Source of the DNA: Liolophura sinensis
Taxonomy: Eukaryota > Mollusca > Polyplacophora > Chitonida > Chitonidae
Assembly: GCF_032854445.1 (NCBI RefSeq)
Contig: NC_088300.1
Location: forward strand, 15,503,570-15,567,569
Length of the DNA stretch: 64,000 nucleotides
Reading direction: 5' to 3'
The stretch's first letter is position 1, and each line of letters starts with the position of its first letter. The position numbers and the translations under genes are program-made. Positions 53,377-64,000 of this stretch are shown piece by piece. The notes under the pieces were generated by a model that made no database searches, was not told the DNA's origin, and worked only from the letters and a program-made list of their open reading frames with translations.

Positions 53377-56318
53377 GTAACGAATCTGGGACAAGATATA
53401 CCTTTGCCAATTTCACAATGTCTCAGACGATTTTATGCCAAATGTATGACTATTATTTCGTGGGCAGATATAAAGATGAGAACATTGTGGACCCGTTTAT
53501 ATGACGATGTCATTAACAGTTTTAGCAATTATGGTCATAAGTATTCAAAAATCTGACGCGGCGAACTTTACAATCTGCAAAATCAAAATACACTGTGTTC
53601 ATATGGTGACTGCGTAAAGGAGACCTTTCGGTAGCCTCGTTCCGAAGCTACAACGATTCCGGAAATAGCCGACCCACGACAAAGTGGACGGGAATGGTTT
53701 GAGAAAAGCTGCTGGATGCGAGCTAGCTGATCGCGCACTTATCTTGTCACAAACAGAAGGCGCTTTATCACTCACCTGTTTTTTTCACACCTAATTACTT
53801 TTCTCGCTTAAAGCTTGTGGTGCTATATAAGTTCGATGATGATAACTACTTAGGTGTGAAGCTTCCTGTCTGGAAAAACTCGAGTTATAGGAGAAAGGGA
53901 TACTGAAGCGATCAATCTCTTGTTAAAAACATCGACAGGATCCACGATACGACGTTTGGTCGAAGTAAAGGTTAAAGTAGGAGTACAGTTGAAGCGCGTG
54001 TTTCACGGGAAGAAAAAACCTGTATCGATCACCTGTATCAATCACCTGCGTTTATCGGCCAGTGTTCCGATCAGACACTTGAACTATTTTAACATTATAT
54101 TATATGAACAAATCGCAGCAAACTTTGCTACAAGGCAGAGTATTTTCTTTAGAATCATGTGGTTAGACGATGATTAGACCAACAATTAACGGTCACCTCA
54201 CACCGTCTGCTACATGCGTGACATAGGGTAGAACATACGATTGGCGCACTTTGCAGTCGTCCATCTTTACAGACAAGGAATTACAACGCTCATTTTAAGG
54301 CCTATTCAAACAGTACAAGTTGTTCCCTAGCTTAAACAAAATTTGCACCAGGACCACCAGTGAAGTTGGCTTGATTGTGTGTTTCGCTAACATTGCGTGT
54401 ATTTCGGCTTATTAAATATGTCACTGCTTGATATCACAATGCCTGGATTGTAACCGACACATCATAAGCCTATCAGAAATATGGTCTGCTAACCATTCGT
54501 CAACAAAATTGTGAGTTAACACGTGGAGCTAGCTCACTGGTCATAGATTGGCTTACGTGATCACTTAGTTATTGCATAACGGAGTGGCTTAATTTTGACC
54601 CTTGTCTCAAAGGAAATACACATATGAAACAGAACAATTCATTCAAACATTTTCAGAAGAGAAAAAACAACGGTCGGACAAATGTATATGTGCATGGATA
54701 AAGTATCCCACATAAAGCATACATTTTCAATGTGGACATGTTGAATAACCGAGATATCGCATTTCAAAGCAACCAAGTTATGCATAGTGGGAAAATCGAA
54801 GATGCCGCCATGTTATCAATTTTAACCTATCAGGTGAGAGTTATTTCTATAACACGAGAATGTACCTGTTTCAGCAGACGTCATTTAGCCATATGAGCGT
54901 GGGCTTACGAGTGACGCGACATAATGTTTTCGATTTCTTTAACATGGCGTACCCAATGCCCTTGTAAGAATTGCAGATTAAAAGTCGATGTACTGAGTTA
55001 CCAAGCATTTCAGAACGAAATGGCTGTGGCCGTTTCAGGTCTGTTCACAGCTCTCTTCCGAAATAACTATGGTTATATTATTAGTTAATATCCATTATGA
55101 ATCCAAGTTTGACAAGTCTAATGAGTGGAGGGACAAAATAATGGAGTTTTGAAATATAAAAATGAATAAGAAAGAAAAGTTGCATTGGATCACGATTGTA
55201 GTGTGTGCTGAGGGGCTGCACTAAAGAACATGCTTGAAAAACCGAAGGAAAATTATAAATTTAAAATGTACGTGTATAAAATACTATAATATTTTGATTT
55301 TAAAAACTACAAAATGAGCTCGGTTGCAGGTGTCATACTTTTGCTCTTAAGGGAATTTTCGCGAATTGCCGTTTTCACTGATTTTAGAGACACATTGAAT
55401 CAGTTTATGGCTTTTAAGCTTTTGATAATGTGAAACTGTGATATTTGGGAAAATGTTAAAAGGAAAGCCCCACACTGACATGTAACTGAAATGTGTCAGA
55501 TCCTGCCTAATTCAATTGTAAACTGTCACGTTCTTATATGACAGACTTAGGACTTGGGCCCCTACTTGTCATGGATTTATCCCATACTTGAGTGACATTG
55601 TACTTGTACGCGTGATGACCACACAGCATTTTGAACAATTCTAGAGCATTGTGCAAGGGGGGTTGAAATTTGTTACTATTTATGCATTTACACGAACAGT
55701 TAGGATAAAACCCAATTTGAGGTAAACTGATCATTTGCCAGCTATCACATTGTCGTCTCTTCTCTGGTCTCTAAGCTGTACGTTTTAATTGTATTGAACT
55801 GTAAACTAATGTACAACTGCGATGTTCCTGTGTTAAGATCCCATCTGTATTGCATATCAAGATTCAATACCGAGTTAAATGAGGTCAAACACTTTGATCT
55901 TGGCGTCGTAACGTATATTCTGGTCAACCAATGAACAATTAGCCATAACGGGCGTTCCAGCTTAATAATCGAAAAATCAAATCCAAAACCAACATTTAAC
56001 AATATCCAGAAAAAATAAGTATAGAAAGTAAGAAATTAGGGCCGAATAATATAGAAAACACAGAGAATAAACCCACAGCAGAGGCGACAGTGTCGTAGCT
56101 GGTAAATGGTAACAGATAATCAGCGAAACACAGCCCTGTGTCATTTTACCTCAGTAACGGGTCTTATTGTTAATGTTCATGTAAATGCTTAAATAGTTGC
56201 AAATTGCACACCCCCGAGCACCATGGCTTAATTAAGCAGAATTAGACTATAATTAGCAGATTTCAGCCGCTATGTTCAGATCTCTTCAAAATCCTCTGCC
56301 AAACCTTTGTGAATTTGC

Positions 56319-57040
56319 TGAATGAATGAATGATTAAATGATTCTGTGCACATCGGCACTATTATAGCTGTATTGCGACGCAGCTGTGTTAAATGAATGA
56401 ATGATTAAATGATTCTGTGCACATCCGCACTATTATAGCTGCAATGCGACGCAGCTGTGTTAAATGAATGAATGATTAAATGATTCTGTGCACATCGGCA
56501 CTATTATAGCTGCAATGCGACGCAGCTGTTTTAAATGAATGAAGGATTAAATGATTCTATGCACATCGGCACTATTATAGCTGTATTGCGACGCAGCTGT
56601 GTTAAATGAATGAAGGATTAAATGATTCTATGCACATCGGCACTATTGTAGCTGTATTGCGACGCAGCTGTGTTAAATGAATGAAGGATTAAATGATTCT
56701 ATGCACATCGGCACTATTATAGCTGTATTGCGACGCAGCTGTGTTAAATGAATGAATGATTAAATGATTCTGTGCACATCCGCACTATTATAGCTGCAAT
56801 GCGACGCAGCTGTTTTAAATGAATGAAGGATTAAATGATTCTATGTACATCGGCACTATTATAGCTGTATTGCGACGCAGCTGTGTTAAATGAATGAATG
56901 ATTAAATGATTCTGTGCACATCCGCACTATTATAGCTGTATTGCGACGCAGCTGTGTTAAATGAATGAATGATTAAATGATTCTATGTACATCGGCACTA
57001 TTATAGCTGTATTGCGACGCAGCTGTGTTATATGAATGAA
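56319..57040. repeat. 71-bp satellite array, 10 copies, with small hairpins
   Basis: Unit starts fall at 56319, 56390, 56461 and so on every 71 bp. Each has aatgaatgaatgattaaatg, attctgtgcacatcggcac and agctgtattgcgacgcagct. Linked variants (tgatta with gtgcac; ggatta with atgcac) define at least two unit types. The agctg/cagct arms can pair in each unit. Confidence 0.96.
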
Positions 57041-57959
57041 TTATCGTGGTATCACGCTACTACTAATTTAACAGCAACATTGTGGCGAATCTGTGTTTGA
57101 AAAGATATATCTAACATTATGTATAAAGGGTTTATACTTTCAATATTTTACGGAACAGCCTCTAACTCACATTTTCAACACGGAGTCAAAATTAATGGAA
57201 CCAAACCCAGTAACAATCCAATATATCCAAGGTTCAATATTTTAATAATTGCAGGTGTTATATACACGAAACAAGGTATGTAAGAACAGTGACGCTTGTA
57301 TACACCGATTCAAGGCCAGGCCTAACGAACAAAACTGATTTCAAACTCAAGGCCGGAAGACTTCAATTCTGTTTACCAATAACCGTGTTGAATACTGAAT
57401 TTAACATATAGGAACGTTAGAAAGGAGATGTTTAATCCTTCACGAGGTAGTGTGTGAATAAAAACTGGTGACGTAGATTGGTGAGACCCCTTGGGTTATT
57501 TCTATTTGAACACAAATATGTTGTTTAGAGACAATTGTCATTTCCATAAAGACACAATCCCAATACGATTTTACACTATGCTGATGACCCATATGCAATA
57601 ATTTCAAAACAGCCGGATGTATTTAATTCAACAACAATGAAGAGTAGACAATGATTCGAGCCAGCCTATGATCTTCATTTTTTCAGTTTATTTATAGCCC
57701 TGGTTTTCATAAATTGTGTTTTTTTTAGCGTTTAAAGGAGGCACTATTGTTAACAACCCTGATTCTTAAACATGATGAATTTATATTTTAATCTTAAATT
57801 TTAACGTATAAACAAAGAATAATACATAACAAAGTGATTTAATCAAAATTTGCCTGAGCGTTGGGAAGAAGAAGGTCAAGATACAAATCCTTTCTAGTCA
57901 GTTTCTTGGTAATATTTATTCATACTCTCGGGTCTAAGGCTACTCAAAGGTGATTTTTT

Positions 57960-58060
57960 TTATTCAAGCGTAAATCGATCGGCTCTTGACTAGTGTGGTA
58001 AAGAGTTCGAATCCAGATCACGTTGGTTCAGATGAGGCTTTAAAAGATTCACGTCAACTT
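57960..58060 (+). mobile_element. tRNA-like SINE head fragment
   Basis: It reads atcgatcggctcttgactag and agagttcgaatccagatc, i.e. a decayed A box and a good B box, followed by ttggttcagatgagg. No further body is recognised. Confidence 0.4.
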
Positions 58061-58424
58061 AATTTTTTTTATTTTAAATACAATTGCATTACACATAGGT
58101 TGCTCAGTAATCAGACTACCAGACTACTAATGCAGATGACATAAGCTAGTTTCACCTACACCGAAAATGACGTCCATAGCTTCTATTCTGAGGTAAAATT
58201 CAGGCCGTATTTCACCAGTTACGTGTGAACATTTGCCACTTATCACAAAGTCGTTGTTGCCCTGGTTTTAATAAGCAAGCGTCAATCCAGGGGACATAAC
58301 TAACACACCATTTTGATTGTCATTTATGGAAAACAGTTACATGCCCTTGAATATCAGACATCCTCCGGCTTTGGCTGATCTGAATACTCCCATGTAGTGG
58401 CAAAGAAATGATCTAAGGACACCG

Positions 58425-58810
58425 CAGACGGAACTAAGGACGGAACGGCATCTCTACCTACATTTTGACTACACGGAACGGCATCTCTACCTACATTCTG
58501 GTGACCAGCCCCGATAGCACAGTTGGTAGATCGTCCGCTTCGGGAGCGGTAGATCCAGGGTCAATCCTGGGTCGAATAACACCTAAGACCTTAAAAGAGG
58601 AAGTTATAACTTCCTCGCTTGGCGTTCAGTATGAAGGGGATAGTGCAACGAGTGGTTGACCTGTATCCGTGTGATGGACATTACGGAATAGCATCCCTAC
58701 CTACATTTTGACTACACGGAACGGCATCCCTACCTACATTACATCACGGAGCGGCATACCTACATACTTTACGACAACACGGAACGGCATCCCTACCAAT
58801 ATTGTGACTG
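58425..58810. repeat. About 36-bp minisatellite interrupted by a SINE
   Basis: Copies of cggaacggcatctctaccta, cattttgactacac lie on both sides of the SINE at 58507-58680; those on the right have cccta in place of ctcta and are more diverged. Confidence 0.85.
58507..58680 (+). mobile_element. tRNA-derived SINE, group C, with tRNA-Pro-like head
   Basis: The head gccccgatagcacagttgg, tagatcgtccgcttcggg, agcggtag folds like a tRNA with anticodon loop ttcggga (CGG, Pro). The T loop gtcaatc lacks one base of the usual seven-base gttcaatc pattern, so it is not a functional tRNA. The body caccta, agaccttaaaagaggaagtt, cttcctcgcttggcgttcag, gggatagtgcaacgag follows. Confidence 0.8.
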
Positions 58811-59238
58811 CACCTTGAACAGCATCATTCCCTGTAGCATTATTCATTTTTTCCTCTCCCTGTATGGTTATAGTCGGCTTCCTGTTTAGACACATCACAT
58901 AATGTCATTACAGCGATGACCAGGCATGGACCACAACACGGTATCATGGGTCAAAAAATCACATCTAGAAAACGGGTGTTAGCTATCATCGCACATATTC
59001 TGATATGAACAATTATTTCATATATAGCTGTTTTAACTGTTTTTAACTTTTAAATTTTTTGAAAATTGGAAAGCTAAATGTCATCAATATCTGACTGAAG
59101 TTTCTTTTGGCGGCTAAAATTTGTAAGTTTGCAATAATCCATAGGGCAATTCAGGTTACAAACTACACATCGCCGGATGTATGGAAATGCACAATACTAC
59201 AGTATGAAGAGTAAACCCAGAGCAGTGACAACGACAGT

Positions 59239-59371
<133 letters not shown>

Positions 59372-60339
59372 GGATTTTGTTCTAACCCTTCAGGTAAATG
59401 TTTAAAAAGTAGCAACTTTAACTTCCCCTAAAACGATGGCTTCAGCAAAAATATGTAAAACAGCTGATAATGTAGTGATTTTATTTGGCATCCATTAGAC
59501 GTCGCTTGTCTAGAATTACACAAATGCTGCGTTGTCATATTTATCAGATATTTACATGAAAACACTACAACGGGGCGTAGCTTAGGCGACCCTCAGTCCA
59601 CCAGCAGAATCCTGATTTACGATGGTACACAATACAAAATACTACAGAATGGACAGTAAAGCTAGAACAACGACAGTATAATAGTTGCCAATCTTGTTTT
59701 GAATAATGATCTCTTAAGCTACCGTATTTTAATATCTCCATGAAATTTTTTTGTTCCAAAACTTGAAAAATCTGTTAAAACAATCCGTTGTCATGGCAAC
59801 GACAATTTCGTTCACATTAGGCAGAGTGTGATGAGAGCCGATCTTCTTTCAAAGCGACATCTGGTGGGCAGATTGAAGCGAGACGCCCCGTCATAGTTAA
59901 ACCATTGACTGACTGGCGTGGGTGGTGAGCGCATAGCAAACAGAACCTGGAGTGTCTTTACACGACAGTTTTAGGATAGAATGCAAACTCTGTCTGAATT
60001 TCCATGGCTTGTCGATTTATGGAGTTCACGCCTAAGTGTGTAGGGTCTACAAACTCCTGCAGATCATGATCTCTCCCTCTGCTCTCCATGTGTGAACCCC
60101 GTACACCACACATGTCTTCACTACGAAACATATTTCGAATTACATCACCCCCTATTGTTTCTGTTGCCATGGAGATTACACAATTGTTCGCTGGCTAAAT
60201 AACACTGATAGCTCTCAGGTGTTGTACAGCACGTACACACGGGGTGGGGGGTCCAGCTCACATGTTGCAGCTTTCTTTATCTTGATCCCACATAATGTTA
60301 TCTTTAAGCACAAACGCATGTCTATACTGTATGTATGTA

Positions 60340-60494
60340 TGTATAGATATACTGAGGTTGTTAGGTTGTATTTAACAATTTATCAGTCATATGACGACGA
60401 GGAGTCAATAGGAGTGTGTACATTACACATAGTCTTCTTCCTTGCCGCCAAAGTGCTGCCGCCACAGATGTAACATGTCTAAGACACCAGAGGC
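60340..60494 (+). mobile_element. Group B repeat element
   Basis: It reads ttgtatttaacaatttatca, gtcatatgacgacgaggag, tcaataggagtgtgtaca, gccgccacagatgtaac and tctaagacaccagagg, then changes directly into tandem repeats. Confidence 0.6.
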
Positions 60495-60995
60495 ATCAGG
60501 CAATGCATCAGTGGGGGCCTACAGAGGCATTAGGCAATGCATCATGTGCGGGGGCCTACAGAGGCATTAGACAATGCATCATGAGTTGGGCCTACAGAGA
60601 AAAGGTCATTAAGCAATGCATCATGAGTTGGGGCCTACAGAGACATTAGGCAATGCATGATGAGTGGGGGCCTACAGAGAAAAGGTCATTAGGCAATGCA
60701 TCCTGGGTAAGGGTCAACAGAGAGGTACATAAGGCAATGTATGATATAAGTGGGGTATACAGAGAGAGAGACAAGGCAAATGCATCATGGGTAATGGACT
60801 ACAGAGGCAATGTATGGTATGAGTGGAGTATACAGAGAGATTTATTATGCAGTGTATCATGAATAAGGACCTACAGAAAGGTACATAAGGCAATATATGA
60901 TATAAGTGGGGTATAAAGAAAAATTTATTAGGCAATGCATCATGAGTAGGGGCCTACAGAGAAGTATATAAGGCAATGTACGATACAAGTGGGGG
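60495..60995. repeat. About 37-45-bp degenerate minisatellite with two unit types
   Basis: One unit type reads aggcaatgcatcatgagtg, ggggcctacagag; the other aaggcaatgtatgatataag, tggggtatacagag. They are interspersed, with an optional aaaggtcatt insert. ORFs across it are repeat-derived. Confidence 0.88.
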
Positions 60996-61074
60996 AAAAG
61001 AGACGGTGTTTGCAACAATTTCTCACGAATGGGATTATATATAGTGAATGTAGTTGAGTATTATCCAGTTGTGA

Positions 61075-61405
61075 ACATATATACCTGCTTACGTGTAATG
61101 GTAATGAGCGGTGAGTATACTGCTAGTGAATGGCGAGTGTAAAGTTAAGCATTGGCACATTTTAAGGTTATTATTACGTGGTGTGTGAAATACTGATGAC
61201 GGGGGATATTAATGTTAGTGTATTGTCCTGACAGGTTAGTCCATTTGCTCACGAAATGGTGAGTTTATTACTCGTTTTTATGAGTGTAGTGCTTGTCTGC
61301 GGTGAGTGCAGTGTCAGTTTGTTGCAAGCGCAATGTATATATATGAGTGATTACTGCAATGCCCTACCATGGTGAGCTGCAATGAGTACACATTTCTCAT
61401 TATAA
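61075..61405. other. Decayed GTGAGT-rich repeat region
   Basis: Short words (gtgagtat, agtgaatg, gtgagtgcag, aagtgagtga) recur irregularly. It may be a decayed minisatellite attached to the group B copy that follows. No fixed period. Confidence 0.35.
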
Positions 61406-61419
61406 GTGAGTGAGATGTC

Positions 61420-61660
61420 AATGCGTTGTAAGTCTTCTTGTCCATGTGGCCAAAGCGCTGCAGCCACTGAAGTATCATGGCGAAGACAACAGACATGACA
61501 CCCATGTCACATTACACTGACACAGGACCAACCAGTCATGTTTCTTTGCTCTAACCTCTCAGTGCTGAGCGCCAAGCGAGGCAGCGGCAAGTACCATTTT
61601 AGTATTTATTATGACGAGATCCGGGTTTGAACCCGGGGTCTTCCGACATCCTCGTAAATT
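61420..61660 (+). mobile_element. Group B repeat, most complete 3' part, with B-box-like end
   Basis: It reads agtcttcttgtccatgtgg, caaagcgctgcagccactg, gaagacaacagacatgac, ttacactgacacaggacc, ctaacctctcagtgctgag, cgccaagcgaggcagcgg and ends with gatccgggtttgaacccgg, a self-complementary B-box-like sequence. This end could be a tRNA-like module on the minus strand, which suggests group B is a SINE read in reverse. Confidence 0.65.
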
Positions 61661-62019
61661 ATATAAGTATGTCCCCCAAATGCCCCCAAAGTTTGAATAT
61701 TATTGGTCAGTAAGAGTGAGAGCAGTGTCCTCCTGTCAAGTGGTGGGTACGTGAACTGGTAGCCTCTGTGCACTTCTCCTGGGATTATCAACTACTCTCC
61801 AGTATCTCAATCTGTCCACACCAGACAGTGAAGTCTTTTTCGAGGAGGTACAGCCGATTGTTCGGGGAAACTTTCACACTGTGTCGGCCCTGGAGAACTT
61901 GCTAATATCGCGCACCAAATAGGCATATCGCATAGGTAGAAGTAGAACAATGGCCTATAGTGCCCGTGAAGTAATGTATTGTTGGTGAGTTAAAGATCAG
62001 GCTTGTGTTAATCGTGCGA

Positions 62020-62196
62020 TCTACAGGCCGATCAGAGCGTGTGTGCGTGGACCTCGCCCCCTAAGAGAACAGCTGGGATTTGTGCGGGACGGCCAGGCCG
62101 TGTGGAGGACCGCTCGGAAGAAAGTTCTCCAACTGAGAGAGCTGACCTCGTACTGGAGCCTGAAGAGTGTCGTCTGGACGGGAACTCTCCACAAAC
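62020..62196 (+). promoter_or_regulatory. Probable 5' UTR/promoter-proximal segment of the NIDO-domain gene
   Basis: The 180 bases before the ATG are clearly GC- and CpG-richer than the flanks (cctcgccccctaag, gggacggccaggcc, gaccgctcgg). No TATA box is seen at a fixed distance. The transcription start is inferred, not visible. Confidence 0.35.
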
Positions 62197-62388
62197 ATGG
62201 TGCCTTTTAGGATTCTTGTCTCTGCTGCACTGTTGTGTTGTGTAAACTCTGTACCCTTAAGTTTATTTTATGAATTCGGCCCTGAGAGCGGAGACAGTGC
62301 CCTGCCGGCCGGGGACGATCTCAGCTCCAGCGAAATTCAACTTCTTACCCCCGTGGCTTTCTTCGACCAGATTCACCCCAGTATTTTC
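62197..62388 (+). CDS. First coding exon of a secreted NIDO-domain protein (nidogen/tectorin/SNED type), partial gene
   Basis: The exon encodes 64 residues. The first 20 or so (MVPFRILVSAALLCCV...) form a signal peptide. The mature part starts LSLFYEFGPESGDSALPAG and continues DDLSSSEIQLLTPVAFF. The pattern FGPxxGDxxLxxGDD followed by an SSEIxL..P..FF strand is the start of a NIDO domain, as in nidogen (entactin), alpha-tectorin and SNED1; the spacing reads closest to nidogen. Such proteins are extracellular matrix or basement-membrane components. The ATG (acaaacATGg) is the first after an in-frame TGA at 62161. The exon ends ATTTTC|GTAAGTAC in phase 0. I found no convincing exon 2 before 64000, so the domain set and exact family member are unknown. 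Confidence 0.75.

Positions 62389-64000
<1,612 letters not shown>

Noticed and set aside
58507-58575. Functional tRNA-Pro (CGG)
   Set aside because: The T loop lacks a base, the acceptor 3' half is missing and the sequence continues into a SINE body.
62039-62245. 68-codon ORF overlapping the NIDO exon start
   Set aside because: Different frame, starts in the presumed 5' UTR; the signal-peptide frame explains the region better.

Overview
The window looks like nuclear DNA of an invertebrate animal, most likely a lophotrochozoan (mollusc or relative). It is AT-rich, genes are split by GT-AG introns with little coding sequence, and there are many tRNA-derived SINE-like repeats, short inverted-repeat elements, minisatellites and (TA)n/(GT)n tracts. 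The phylum is an inference from repeat style and from the channel protein reading close to insect and vertebrate EAG; nothing here fixes a species.

The main gene is a complete EAG-type voltage-gated potassium channel (KCNH1/KCNH5 family) on the minus strand. Ten coding exons run from the ATG at 49434 to the TGA at 2058. All splice phases join, giving 3300 nt and a predicted protein of 1099 residues: PAS cap and PAS domain (exons 1-3), calmodulin-binding linker (exon 4), S1-S3 (exon 5), S4 to S6 with a GFG filter (exon 6), C-linker (exon 7), cyclic-nucleotide-binding homology domain (exons 8-9), and a long low-complexity tail with a coiled coil (exon 10). Intron 1 is about 29.8 kb and holds roughly half of the window.

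A second gene starts head-to-head at the right edge. Its first coding exon (62197-62388, plus strand) encodes a signal peptide and the start of a NIDO domain (nidogen/tectorin/SNED type); the rest lies beyond the window or in exons I could not find. The two genes are separated by about 12.8 kb of repeat-rich DNA. Two small single-exon ORFs inside eag intron 1 are weaker candidates: a 103-residue protein with a signal peptide and an upstream TATA box (26688-26999), and a 65-residue ORF behind a CpG-rich segment (22535-22732).

Nearly everything else is repeats: three SINE-like groups (called A, B and C here only for reference), four MITE-like inverted-repeat elements, one elaborate foldback element at 23.35-23.74 kb, and more than a dozen tandem arrays (units of 20, 23, 26, 30, 36, 46, 61, 71, about 80 and other sizes). 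I see no rRNA, no functional tRNA, no CRISPR and no prokaryotic features.
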